Source: Nostoc sp. CCCryo 231-06
Lineage (GTDB): Bacteria; Cyanobacteriota; Cyanobacteriia; Cyanobacteriales; Nostocaceae
Reading direction: 5' to 3'
Assembly: GCA_023522315.1 (NCBI GenBank)
Contig: JAHCSU010000003.1
Location: forward strand, 1-37,500
Length of the DNA: 37,500 nt
In this document: piece after piece, positions 1 to 8,528 of the stretch
How the letters are laid out: every line of letters begins with the position of its first letter
How positions within the stretch are numbered: position 1 is the stretch's first letter
Translations under genes and position numbers: made by a program
Notes under the pieces: model-generated
Seen by the model: only the letters and a program-made list of their open reading frames with translations
What the model was told of the DNA's origin: nothing
The model's database searches: none

Positions 1-49
1 CCCATGCCCCATGCCCCATGCCCCATGCCCCATGCCCTATGCCCTATAA
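1..49. repeat. Heptamer tandem repeat (CCCATGC)n
   Basis: Five perfect copies of CCCATGC (1-35) are followed by two degenerate copies (36-49). This is the short tandemly repeated repetitive (STRR) type common between Nostoc genes. The array may continue to the left of the window. The stop codon of the neighbouring minus-strand hydrolase (37-39) lies inside the array. Confidence 0.9.
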
Positions 50-954
50 CTATTGACTATTGCTCGGATGTGATCAGCCACTGCATCCGGCTGTTCCAAC
101 ATAGCCAGGTGTCCACAATCAGGAATTTCCAAAACATTGTCACCACAATATTGGAACAGTCTGTGAAAGCTAGCTAAATGGCGCACATACTTGGGTTCCA
201 TAACCTTATCTTCGGCACCAGCCAAAAAATAAACTGGCTGCTTTAATTGGGATACTAGTTCAGGTAAACGATTAATTTCTTCTTCGGTTGTGGAATCTAA
301 CAGACTTCCCAGAGCCGCTTCTGGGTCAGCCACGACAAAATCTATTACCCGTTGACGTGCCCAAGAGCGCCCCAAAGGACGAGCTACACTGGCTCTGGTA
401 AACAGCAAATCAATCAAAGGTACTTGGGACAGCCAGCGCGGGCGGACTTGCAAAAATTTCTGACCGGCCGAGCGAAACTGCTCAAAGGCTTCTTTGAGGT
501 AAATACCGCCGCCAGCGTTGATACAGATAACTCCCTTAACACACTCAGGTATTTGATCTGCTCCCCAAAGAGCGATCGTGCCTCCCAAAGAGTGACCAAT
601 GAGCCAAGCACTGTTAATATTAAGCTGTTTCAGGAGAATTGCTAAATCCTGAGCATACGCAGCAGGAGTATAAAGAGAATCGATTGTTGAGCCAAGCGCA
701 CTACTGGGGATGGACGTCAGGCTCAAAGACATTTCTGCCCGACTAAAATCGGTTTTTACCTGAGACTGGGATTCACCAAAACCCCGCAAATCATAGGAAA
801 GGCACTGCAAATCATCTGATAGGCGGGAAATCACAGGTTGCCAATATCCACGGCTATTGAGCCAACCGTGGATAAATACTAAAGCATGGGGGCAGGGAGT
901 GGGAGCCGTTAGCTCGTATGCGTGTGGAACGCCCAAGATTTCGATAGTAGCCAT
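37..954 (-). CDS. Alpha/beta hydrolase
   Basis: A 305-residue alpha/beta-hydrolase-fold protein, probably a cytosolic esterase or hydrolase of unknown substrate. The oxyanion-hole region FIHGW is at about residues 27-31. The nucleophile elbow GHSLGG puts Ser at about 122, the acid is likely Asp249 (GAEDKV), and the general base is His282 (DCGHLAM). All three catalytic positions are present, so the gene looks functional. A Ser/Thr-rich stretch at about 65-95 between the first strands and the nucleophile elbow is longer than usual and may be a loop insertion. The last codons and the TAG stop are read from the heptamer repeat at 1-49, so the natural C-terminus may have been replaced by repeat sequence. 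No signal peptide is visible. Specific function cannot be assigned. Confidence 0.85.
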   Translation of the reverse strand: MATIEILGVPHAYELTAPTPCPHALVFIHGWLNSRGYWQPVISRLSDDLQCLSYDLRGFGESQSQVKTDFSRAEMSLSLTSIPSSALGSTIDSLYTPAAYAQDLAILLKQLNINSAWLIGHSLGGTIALWGADQIPECVKGVICINAGGGIYLKEAFEQFRSAGQKFLQVRPRWLSQVPLIDLLFTRASVARPLGRSWARQRVIDFVVADPEAALGSLLDSTTEEEINRLPELVSQLKQPVYFLAGAEDKVMEPKYVRHLASFHRLFQYCGDNVLEIPDCGHLAMLEQPDAVADHIRAIVNSYRA

Positions 955-1012
955 ACTTATATCGTACCCCTAAGGGCGGGTGCCACTAAATACGGAGTGT
1001 GAAGAGTTAGGA

Positions 1013-1040
1013 GTACAGACGCGATTAATCGCGTCTGTAC
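1013..1040. repeat. 28-bp perfect palindrome with flanking repeats
   Basis: A perfect palindrome (14-bp arms, centre 1026/1027, core GCGATTAATCGC) lies between two minus-strand genes. It is flanked by repeats of the type AGTTAGGAGT on the left (about 1003-1012) and AACTCCTAACTCCTAAC on the right (about 1058-1074), which extend the potential hairpin. It is a typical Nostoc intergenic repeat. It could stop or attenuate minus-strand readthrough from the gene ending at 1079, but no clear T-tract follows it. Confidence 0.75.
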
Positions 1041-1078
1041 AGGAGTTGTTAATTTTTAACTCCTAACTCCTAACTTTT

Positions 1079-1798
1079 TCATTTATCCAGCAACCTCTGT
1101 CGCACCCCTTCAGCAATTTTGTGACCCAGATATTCAGGAATAAGACTTTCATTCGGCCCCAACAAGTAGAGAATTAGTCGTGTACGTCCGCGCCAAACCA
1201 GTAAATTTGCATTGACTACCAGCAGGTCTTCCTGCCAGATGGCGTACATCACTTTGTAGAATAATCCTGGTTGATTATCGGCTTCAATCATTAGGGCAGG
1301 GAGATGAAAGACCGGATCGACATAGAACTCAGTTTGTACCTGCTCTAAGCCAGTGTCAAGATTGAATTCTACTGTCAGCATCTCTTCTACCTCAAACCGA
1401 CCTCCTAAAGCTTCGCGAATAGCACGACAGACATTTTCTGCGGTTTTCTCGGTCAAGGCTTTACTACCACGAGATACCAACAGTTTAATAAAAACTAACA
1501 TTGGCGGACGGATCTGACCGTATAGACTCAGACCATGAATAGTCAACCCATAAGCTGCTAGTACACCAAAAATATCGCTGAGAAGAAAAGACTGGTTGCG
1601 GTAAGCAAAATGCAGGGCACTTTTGCTACCTTCAGGTTTTAGCTCAATAACAGCGCGTCTAGTTTTATAGAGACGGTAGGCTAGCCGCAAATTTTGCAGT
1701 TGAATCTCACTGCTGACGAATTGCTCATAAAACTGAGGAAACGCTCGGTTAAAGCGTTTTAGGAGTTCCAGTGTCGAAGATTTTAAACCAGAAGCCAT
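1079..1798 (-). CDS. ACT-domain-like protein of unknown function
   Basis: A 239-residue soluble protein without signal peptide or membrane segment. Two stretches resemble ACT modules of the kind found at the C-terminus of GlnD-like regulators. One is around residues 60-110 (a leader, then SDIFGVLAAYGLTIHGLSLYG). The other is around 165-210 (PALMIEADNQPGLFYKVMYA, then VNANLLVWRGRTR). The D-N-Q-P-G-L-F-Y-K-V stretch is the classic ACT beta-alpha turn. ACT modules usually bind amino acids or mediate protein contacts, so a sensing role is plausible but inferred. No catalytic domain is seen. It reads in the same direction as the downstream hydrolase, separated by a 124-bp palindrome-bearing gap. 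The function is unknown; it is likely a conserved cyanobacterial hypothetical. Confidence 0.7.
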   Translation of the reverse strand: MASGLKSSTLELLKRFNRAFPQFYEQFVSSEIQLQNLRLAYRLYKTRRAVIELKPEGSKSALHFAYRNQSFLLSDIFGVLAAYGLTIHGLSLYGQIRPPMLVFIKLLVSRGSKALTEKTAENVCRAIREALGGRFEVEEMLTVEFNLDTGLEQVQTEFYVDPVFHLPALMIEADNQPGLFYKVMYAIWQEDLLVVNANLLVWRGRTRLILYLLGPNESLIPEYLGHKIAEGVRQRLLDK

Positions 1799-2770
<972 letters not shown>

Positions 2771-3066
2771 CGCTTAATCAAAATAAAACCCGATTTACAC
2801 AAGAAAATCAGGTCAAATGGTGAAAAGCTATTATTTTGATGTGGTTTTGCTTTTTTCTGCCGACGAAGGCGCAAGTACATATCTTGTAAAACTAAGTCGG
2901 CAAAAAACCTTTATCAGTGTAACGATGTAATCTATCTTGTTTTTGGCAAAGGATAAAAAAATTAGGCATAAGCGGTCTGATGTGATATAGTTACCTTAAT
3001 GCTCTTGGTAAAGGGCGATCGCTTTGATGGGATAAAACCAAATCACAAAAAGTAGATCAGTATAAA
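2771..3066. other. Intergenic region upstream of tRNA-Pro
   Basis: No coding sequence is seen. A weak inverted repeat GCCGAC...GTCGGC (about 2859-2864 and 2900-2905), with T-rich sequence before and A-rich sequence after, could form a long-loop hairpin. AT-rich sequence around 2980-3000 (GATATAG) is a possible tRNA promoter -10 element, but this is weak. Confidence 0.35.
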
Positions 3067-3140
3067 CGGGATGTAGCGCAGCTTGGTAGCGCGCCTGCTT
3101 TGGGAGCAGGATGCCGCAGGTTCAAATCCTGTCATCCCGA
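3067..3140 (+). tRNA. tRNA-Pro (anticodon UGG)
   Basis: A complete 74-nt cloverleaf. The acceptor stem CGGGATG pairs with CATCCCG (3133-3139), and the discriminator A is at 3140. The D arm is GCGC...GCGC, the anticodon stem is CCTGC/GCAGG, and the anticodon loop is TTTGGGA (3099-3105) with TGG at 3101-3103. The T-arm loop carries TTCAAAT. CCA is not encoded. It has no intron. Confidence 0.97.
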
Positions 3141-3203
3141 TTTTTCAAATAATTAATATGCTTAACAGCTAAGGCGGATTGAATAAAGCTTTCTTGCTAA
3201 GAT

Positions 3204-3226
3204 GTGCAATTAAATTGCACGTTTTT
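3204..3226 (+). terminator. Rho-independent terminator of tRNA-Pro
   Basis: The stem GTGCAA/TTGCAC (3204-3209 and 3215-3220, extendable by A-T pairs) is followed directly by GTTTTT. It sits about 64 nt downstream of the tRNA on the same strand, so it most likely ends the tRNA transcript. Confidence 0.75.
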
Positions 3227-3239
3227 AACGATAAGAAGA

Positions 3240-3290
3240 AATTGCCTGTTATAGTGTTAATTTGACTGTTGAAGCCTAACAGGCAATTTT
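3240..3290 (+). terminator. Second hairpin with short T-run
   Basis: The inverted repeat AATTGCCTGTTA (3240-3251) and TAACAGGCAATT (3277-3288) is a perfect 12-bp stem with a 25-nt loop, followed by TT then CCTC. It could be a backup terminator or a small structured RNA. The long loop makes this uncertain. Confidence 0.4.
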
Positions 3291-3292
3291 CC

Positions 3293-3749
3293 TCTTTATA
3301 CAGTAAGATATTCCTGACACTAAGCTTTGTATAGATTTGAGAAAATATTAAAGCAAGGGCGATGGAACGATTAATTAAGTAATAGCGTCACCCGATATTA
3401 GAGAAAGCCAATAAAATGGCATTTATCATCTCCAAGTCGAGAGACAGAGAGGCTTTTGACTGTTTGAGAAGACATATAATAGGCATCTACAGGATTTCGT
3501 AGTGAATAGCAAAACGAAATCGATAAAAACACAAATTTAGCACAGTCGATTTTTCAAAATGCTACTATAGCAACCCTAAATAGTTGCGGAATATTGGATT
3601 TTGACCGTTGAAGCTTAATACCCAGCCTCAACGCGCACAATGAATTTTTCACAATTTAAATAGATTGCTATATAACTAAAGCTAGTTGGTGCTGTGCAAC
3701 ATCCAACCATTTGTTTAATTTAATTGGACTATTCATGCGAGGAGCAGTC
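3293..3749. other. Intergenic region upstream of Tic22-like gene
   Basis: About 450 bp of AT-rich sequence with no supported ORF, RNA gene or clear repeat. Promoter and leader of the downstream gene are presumably here. A Shine-Dalgarno-like AGGAG lies at 3739-3743, just before the ATG at 3750. Confidence 0.4.
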
Positions 3750-4568
3750 ATGAAATCATTTATTCGCTTGGGCGCAACATTGGGTATAGCTGGCAGTGTA
3801 TTTTTAACGGGGCTTTCAGGAATAGGCAATTTACCAGGAATAGGCAATCAAGAGGCGATCGCGTTGCCACAAGATCAGGTAGTGAAAAAGCTCCAAGAAG
3901 TACCTGTATTCACGCTCACGAATCCTAAAGGCGAATTCGTAGTTCTTTCGAGGAACAACGCATCCAAGCCAATCTCGCAAGTGGGATTTTTTATTAGCAA
4001 GCAAGATGCTCAAAAATTCCTTGACAATCGGCTTAAGAAAGAAAACCCCCAGTTGGCAAGCACCCTACAGGTAAGACCTTTATCCTTGGCAGACTACTAT
4101 AAAATAGTCCAAGAAAGCAAAAAGAAATCAGACTCTGTAATTTATACTTTAGTACCGACGCAAGCACAGGTAGCTTCAGCAACAAGTATGCTGAATCAAA
4201 ATGGTAAAAAAGGGGAGCAATTTAATGGTATTCCCCTATTTGTACCCAAATTTAAGAAAGATAATAGCTATTTGACGATTCCTGTCCCCAATGGCAAAGA
4301 GCGGTATATCCCTTTCTTTTTTGAGAAAGAGCAAGCAACGGCTCTGTTAGACGAATTCAAAAAAGCCGTGCCAAAGGAAGGAGCCAACACTGAAATTCAG
4401 GTGGTGGATTTGTACGGTGTTATGGAAGCTCTCAATAGCAGTACCGACCCTACTATAAATAAAATTGTTCTCTATCCATCGCGGGAGTCCATCAATTTTA
4501 TTCGCTCGCTTGCACCGAATCAATCTCCATCTGCCAAGCCTGCTGCTGCGCCTGCTCGGAAAAAATAA
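3750..4568 (+). CDS. Tic22-like family protein
   Basis: A 272-residue exported protein. The start at 3750 is preferred over upstream in-frame TTG 3711 and ATG 3735. It has AGGAG at 3739-3743 and gives a clean signal peptide: MKSFIR, then a hydrophobic GATLGIAGSVFLTG core, with likely cleavage near A-I-A-L. The mature part contains the Tic22 pattern of two similar halves with beta-rich segments (VPVFTLTNPKGEFVVL, then VGFFISKQDAQKFL; later IPLFVPKF, then YIPFFFEKEQATALLDEF). In cyanobacteria Tic22 homologues act in the periplasm or thylakoid lumen and assist outer-membrane biogenesis; this role is family knowledge, not seen here. The C-terminal tail is rich in Pro, Ala and Lys. It stands alone, 25 bp ahead of prmC, and may be cotranscribed with it. 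Confidence 0.8.
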   Translation: MKSFIRLGATLGIAGSVFLTGLSGIGNLPGIGNQEAIALPQDQVVKKLQEVPVFTLTNPKGEFVVLSRNNASKPISQVGFFISKQDAQKFLDNRLKKENPQLASTLQVRPLSLADYYKIVQESKKKSDSVIYTLVPTQAQVASATSMLNQNGKKGEQFNGIPLFVPKFKKDNSYLTIPVPNGKERYIPFFFEKEQATALLDEFKKAVPKEGANTEIQVVDLYGVMEALNSSTDPTINKIVLYPSRESINFIRSLAPNQSPSAKPAAAPARKK

Positions 4569-4593
4569 CGGTTATGCACTCCAAGGTTGAGGC

Positions 4594-5484
4594 ATGGGGG
4601 AGAAACATCTGATAGTTTCTGGTTTACAACTATGGCAGTGGCGCAATACTGCTCACCAAGCAGCGATCGCCACTGATGTCCCACCAGCCGAGGTAGATTG
4701 GCTGCTCCTAGAAGTTGCTGGGTTAGACCGCTTGGCACTGCGTTTGGAGTCCTTTAAAAACTGGCCACAAATTCAGCTGCAATTGCCTCTAGAAGAGTTA
4801 GATCGTTTGTGGCAGAGGCGATTAAATGACCGCTTACCAGTGCAGTATATTGCCGGAGTTACACCTTGGCGTAACTTTCAAATTGCAGTGTCAAGTGCGG
4901 TTTTGATTCCTAGACCAGAGACAGAATTATTAATTGATTTAGCTTTAGCATCTGCCAGTAATGCTTCAGGACACTGGGCAGATTTAGGTACTGGGAGTGG
5001 AGCGATCGCACTGGGACTAGCAGATGTCTTGCCAAAAGCAACAATTCATGCTGTTGATTACAGTTTGGAAGCTCTGGCGATCGCCCAAACCAACGCCCAT
5101 AATTTAGGTTTTGCTGACCGAATTAAATTTTATCAAGGTTCCTGGTGGGAGCCACTGACATTTCTCAAAGGTCAGTTCAGTGGTATGGTGTCGAACCCCC
5201 CTTACATACCCACCAGTACCTTACCTACGCTGCAACCAGAAGTAGTTAACCATGAACCACATCTAGCTTTGGATGGTGGCACTGATGGCTTAGATTGCAT
5301 TCGCCATTTGATAGAAATTTCTCCTAGCTATTTGCAACCTGGTGGCGTGTGGTTAATTGAGATGATGGCAGGACAGGCGGATACAGTGCGAGAACTTTTG
5401 CACAATCAAGGTAGCTATTGTAAAATTCAAATTCACGCTGATTTAGCTGGAATTGAACGCTTTGCTGTAGCTTATAAAAGTTAG
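4594..5484 (+). CDS. prmC: Peptide chain release factor N5-glutamine methyltransferase
   Basis: A 296-residue PrmC/HemK. It methylates the glutamine of the GGQ motif in RF1 and RF2 using SAM, in the cytosol. An N-terminal helical domain (about 1-95) leads to the Rossmann methyltransferase fold. The SAM loop is ADLGTGSGAIALG (about 129-141), an acidic strand end D155 follows, and the catalytic NPPYIP is at 201-206. IPRPETELL (105-113) is the other PrmC signature. The length is normal for the family. It starts 25 bp after the Tic22-like gene, suggesting readthrough. The ATG at 4594 gives a short N-terminal lead; no better start is seen. Confidence 0.95.
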   Translation: MGEKHLIVSGLQLWQWRNTAHQAAIATDVPPAEVDWLLLEVAGLDRLALRLESFKNWPQIQLQLPLEELDRLWQRRLNDRLPVQYIAGVTPWRNFQIAVSSAVLIPRPETELLIDLALASASNASGHWADLGTGSGAIALGLADVLPKATIHAVDYSLEALAIAQTNAHNLGFADRIKFYQGSWWEPLTFLKGQFSGMVSNPPYIPTSTLPTLQPEVVNHEPHLALDGGTDGLDCIRHLIEISPSYLQPGGVWLIEMMAGQADTVRELLHNQGSYCKIQIHADLAGIERFAVAYKS

Positions 5485-5544
5485 GAGTTATGAGTTATCA
5501 AACAGAATTCAGGAGTCAGGAGCCAGAATTCAGAATGAATTTTG

Positions 5545-5645
5545 TGCGACTGGCGGATGAATAAACGGGTTTAAAACCCCCACCAAATTGAAAATTTGGT
5601 GGTGCAACAATTCAGTTGCGGGTCTCAATCCCCCACTGATTGCAT
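5545..5645. repeat. Cluster of intergenic hairpins
   Basis: Three adjacent foldable units lie between prmC and the TsaC gene: GGGTTT/AAACCC, then CCACCAAATT (5580-5589) with AATTTGGTGG (5593-5602) around a 3-nt loop, then GCAAC/GTTGC. The cluster is flanked by imperfect inverted copies of short repeats built from GAATTCAGGAGTCAG (left about 5504-5537, right about 5642-5676). This looks like a small non-coding repeat element of MITE/REP type. Confidence 0.65.
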
Positions 5646-5711
5646 TCTGACTCCTGAATTCTGACTTCTGAATTCTTCTTCAAGAAATTCCTCACTCCTA
5701 ACTTTGTAAAA

Positions 5712-6311
5712 ATGACCCAAGTTTCTCTAACAAATCTAATATCTGGCGCACGCGCTGGCTTCTTGGTAAGCTTTCCCACTGATACAGTTCCTGCACTTGC
5801 AGCTATACCAGAAAAAGCAGCATCAATTTTTGCGGCGAAGCAACGCAGTCAAGACAAACCTTTAATTTTGATGGCTGCTAGGGCTGAAGATTTGTGGCTG
5901 TATGTTAAAGGTGATGAGAACGAGTATAAAGTTTGGCAAGAACTAGCAGATAAATATTGGCCAGGAGGACTGACGCTAGTTTTACCAGCTTCAGATCGCG
6001 TGCCAAAAGTGATGAACCCTATTGATCCAACGACAATTGGTATTCGAGTCCCAAACAGTGCGATCGCTCAAACTATTTTGGCGCAAACAGGCCCGCTTGC
6101 TACTACTAGCGCTAATTTTTCCGGTCAGCCGCCTTTGCAAACGATGACAGAAATTGAGGTTCAGTTTCCCAAGGTTCTGACTCTAGAATACCAGGGTGAA
6201 ATACCGATGGTGGGTGTACCTTCCACCGTTGCTAAATGGACAGGAATAAATTGGCAGATTTTGCGTCAAGGTGCGATAAAGTTAGATATTTCCAGTGATA
6301 ACCAAATATAG
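5712..6311 (+). CDS. tsaC: L-threonylcarbamoyladenylate synthase family (YrdC/Sua5)
   Basis: A 199-residue YrdC-fold protein. Family members make threonylcarbamoyl-AMP from threonine, bicarbonate and ATP for the t6A37 modification of tRNAs. Signatures are FPTDTVPALA (21-30), the positively charged KQRSQDKPL (43-51), and the late TTSANFSGQPP block (about 129-139). The length matches the short TsaC/YrdC form without the Sua5 C-terminal domain. It lies downstream of prmC but is separated by a repeat-rich 227-bp spacer, so it probably has its own promoter. Other YrdC-like (YciO) roles cannot be excluded. The gene looks intact. Confidence 0.85.
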   Translation: MTQVSLTNLISGARAGFLVSFPTDTVPALAAIPEKAASIFAAKQRSQDKPLILMAARAEDLWLYVKGDENEYKVWQELADKYWPGGLTLVLPASDRVPKVMNPIDPTTIGIRVPNSAIAQTILAQTGPLATTSANFSGQPPLQTMTEIEVQFPKVLTLEYQGEIPMVGVPSTVAKWTGINWQILRQGAIKLDISSDNQI

Positions 6312-6409
6312 GTCGCTATAATGTTGTCTTCCTGATTTTGACAACAGAGAAATCTGGAACTTTAGTTTGCGCTGTTGTGGTTAATTAACAAGTTAATAAT
6401 TGCCAAATT

Positions 6410-7351
6410 ATGAATTGGAGCAACTGGATATATCTAGGAGCAGGAATAGCACTAGGTATGAGTTTCCGTCAGTTATTTGGGCGATGGCTACGCCCAAAGC
6501 AGGCATCGCCTAATGTTTCATCTAGCTCATTCCCAGTAGCGCCATTAGATCAGCAGGATATGCCATCAATATCGCAACAGCTACAGCAAACGCACCTGGC
6601 ATACCTTATGGCAAGGGAAATGAGCCAATTTAAAGGTGGTTTTTTGGCACGGACTACCCATGAATTGCGATCGCCCCTCAGTGGTTTGATAGGCTTGCAT
6701 CAGTTAATTTTGTCGGATCTGTGTGAAGATCCGGCTGAAGAGCGAGAATTTATTGCCCAAGCTTACGAGCGAACGCTGAAGCTACTCAAGTTGATGGATG
6801 AAATTCTCAACGTTGCTAGAACTGAACACGGTACTAATAAATTAGATATTCAGCCTAGACCATTAGCTCAAGTTTTAGAGGATGTTCATAAATTAACTTA
6901 TATGCTGGCGGCCAATCGCAATCTTCCCTTGCAATTTTTACCCACCGACCCAGAAATTTATGTTTTGGCAGATTACCTCTGGCTCCGCCAAATATTGATA
7001 AGTTTAATAGACACTGCCATTATTCAAATGGAGGAAGGCAGCATCTGTGTTTCCAGCAGCACAGTGCCTACAAGTAATTTTGTAAACATTTGGTTGGATG
7101 TACCAACCCATGCCATACCCTGGAGCGAGCCGATTGATTTGATTAAATCTGAAGATCAGCCGCCCGATATTGACCAAGGAAACACTGCTCTTTCCCCAGG
7201 AATGAGGCTATTAATCAATCAGACTCTGGTGGAAGTTATGGGAGGAAAGTTAGAAATCCTGCCCTCGACCATTGCGAAGGAACCACATCAGGAGATTAGC
7301 AGACTACAAATCTCTATCCCCCTAGTGATTCCTGAAGCTGAACTTCTGTAG
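6410..7351 (+). CDS. Histidine-kinase-like protein with degenerate ATPase domain
   Basis: A 313-residue membrane-anchored HisKA protein. Residues about 5-20 form an N-terminal hydrophobic anchor (IYLGAGIALGMSF). A low-complexity linker follows, then a good H-box RTTHELRSPLSGLIG with phospho-acceptor His at about 84 and the usual second helix. The C-terminal part has HATPase topology, but the key motifs are lost. The N-box reads LRQILISLIDTAI without the catalytic Asn, no DxGxG G1 box is seen, and only a trace of the G2 region remains (PGMRLLINQTLVEVMGGKL). Autophosphorylation is therefore doubtful. It could be a substrate or scaffold for another kinase. It overlaps the 3' end of the convergent GNAT gene by 38 bp. 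Confidence 0.75.
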   Translation: MNWSNWIYLGAGIALGMSFRQLFGRWLRPKQASPNVSSSSFPVAPLDQQDMPSISQQLQQTHLAYLMAREMSQFKGGFLARTTHELRSPLSGLIGLHQLILSDLCEDPAEEREFIAQAYERTLKLLKLMDEILNVARTEHGTNKLDIQPRPLAQVLEDVHKLTYMLAANRNLPLQFLPTDPEIYVLADYLWLRQILISLIDTAIIQMEEGSICVSSSTVPTSNFVNIWLDVPTHAIPWSEPIDLIKSEDQPPDIDQGNTALSPGMRLLINQTLVEVMGGKLEILPSTIAKEPHQEISRLQISIPLVIPEAELL

Positions 7352-7808
7352 CAGGAACGAAAGCACGGTTAGCTTGGTTGTGTAGCACCATCGTCGTAGT
7401 GGTGTTGGGTTGAAAACCAATCTTTTCATAGAAACCCTGCTGGTGAGTAGTCATCAGGTAAACGCGCTCAACCCGCCTCATGCGGGGATGACTCAAAACG
7501 GTTTCTACTAACTTGCTTCCCAGCCCGCTACTTTGATACTCTGGATGAATTACAACATCCCAAATTGTGGCGCGATATATGCCATCAGATGTTGCTCTAG
7601 CAAAGCCAATGAGTTGATCGCGAAGGTAGATGGAAATCACTGGCTCACTATTGGCAATGGCTATACCTAAATCTTCAATACTGCGACCTTTTGCCCAGAA
7701 AGCTGAAACGTTTAACAGTTCTTGAAGTTGGTAAAGGTCAATTTCAGACTTGCGTTCGCCTTTGGCGCAGCGTAGCTGTTCGCTAAATTGAATCTGAGAC
7801 TCGTTCAT
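7314..7808 (-). CDS. GNAT family N-acetyltransferase (paralogue)
   Basis: A 164-residue GNAT protein, starting at the ATG at 7808 (MNESQIQF). The frame is open up to 7922 but the extra part runs into a repeat element and is not family-like. The GNAT core is [10 protein letters not shown], then IWDVVIHPEYQSSGLGSKLV with QSSGLG as the acetyl-CoA loop, then QGFYEKIGF. It is paralogous to the gene at 2219-2770. Near the N-terminus, codons for RCAKGERKS (about 7752-7780) derive from a Nostoc-type interspersed repeat (GTTCGCCTTTGGCGCAGCG) that has inserted in frame. The C-terminus overlaps the convergent histidine-kinase-like gene by 38 bp. The core motifs are intact, so it may be active. Confidence 0.8.
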   Translation of the reverse strand: MNESQIQFSEQLRCAKGERKSEIDLYQLQELLNVSAFWAKGRSIEDLGIAIANSEPVISIYLRDQLIGFARATSDGIYRATIWDVVIHPEYQSSGLGSKLVETVLSHPRMRRVERVYLMTTHQQGFYEKIGFQPNTTTTMVLHNQANRAFVPATEVQLQESLGG

Positions 7809-7884
7809 TATGGCATCCACTTTTGGCAGTATTTTTGTATATTTAAGCCATATTTTGCTAGAAAATGCTGTACGTGTATATCCG

Positions 7885-8053
7885 ACATTCCGCACTTCAA
7901 GATGTAACACATTGATATTCAAGAAGATTTCCTGATAATGCTCAATGCTTAAGTATTAATACTGACAAATGTTGGTAATTTGTGATTGCTATTTAACCAC
8001 CATTAGCCAGACATTGGAAATCTTCGTGTATTACACGATGAAGTGCGGAATGT
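7885..8053. repeat. 169-bp inverted-repeat (MITE-like) element
   Basis: The terminal inverted repeats ACATTCCGCACTTCA (7885-7899) and TGAAGTGCGGAATGT (8039-8053) match perfectly over 15 bp. The arms continue imperfectly inward to a second matched block, GAAGATTTCC (7923-7932) against GGAAATCTTC (8016-8025). No transposase is encoded inside. It sits between the second GNAT gene and the methyltransferase remnant, ending about 10 bp before the readable remnant begins. It looks like a non-autonomous element derived from an IS; the parent family is not identified. Confidence 0.65.
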
Positions 8054-8063
8054 GGGGTAATAA

Positions 8064-8369
8064 GTATCGATTGGTGAATGCCTCAGCTACCAGTTTGATT
8101 CAGACAGCGATCGCCAAATTCTTGTTCAATTTCACCGCATATATAATACCTTAACTCCTGGGAGTGTATTCATATTCGACATTGCAACGACAGGACAAGT
8201 CGCACAGCGAACCACAAGTAAGGGGTTCACTGAAGGAGAGGGGTGGGTAGTACTAGTTGAAAGTGAACTCCAGCGCGTGGGCTTTGGAGTTGAAACAATG
8301 CGTCGTTATGGTAAATACGTACTGACAAAGGGTAATGTAGCATTCATTGCACACAAACTATATGAATAA
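8064..8369 (+). pseudogene. Class I SAM-dependent methyltransferase remnant
   Basis: An open frame of 101 codons with no start codon, closed upstream by TAA 8061-8063 and ending at TAA 8367-8369. The translation opens VSIGECLSYQFD, continues HRIYNTLTPGSVFIFDIATTGQ and KGFTEGEGWVVLVE, and ends LQRVGFGVETMRRYGKYVL. The T-P-G-x-V-F-I-F-D-I block is the post-motif-II strand and turn of class I methyltransferases. The last block resembles the C-terminal strands of the same proteins. The SAM-binding N-terminal half is missing, and about 40 residues seem deleted between WVVLVE and ELQRVGF compared with the family as I know it. The 5' break coincides with the inverted-repeat element at 7885-8053. It is a decayed gene. 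Confidence 0.7.
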
Positions 8370-8528
8370 ATATCTGAATCAAATCCAATATCTAATTTTT
8401 TTTGCTATGGTGATCCCAAAGGAATTGTTAAGTAATTACGAGGTGTCAATCAAGTGACTAGTCAACGTTTTTGTATATTAAGATACAAGTTTGTAGAAAT
8501 ATTTTCTCCATAAAGTGGATCTGTTTTG

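Noticed and set aside
1..49. Possible CRISPR array
   Set aside because: The repeats are 7 bp and directly adjacent without spacers; a tandem repeat, not CRISPR. No array was seen elsewhere and no cas gene is present.
352..645. 97-codon plus-strand ORF opposite the first hydrolase
   Set aside because: It is antisense to a well-supported alpha/beta hydrolase and its translation has no family features.
6322..6346. Terminator after tsaC (TGTTGTC/GACAACA)
   Set aside because: The 7-bp stem has an 11-nt loop and no T-tract; too weak to list.
7969..8154. 61-codon plus-strand ORF
   Set aside because: It crosses the inverted-repeat element and reads the methyltransferase remnant in the wrong frame.
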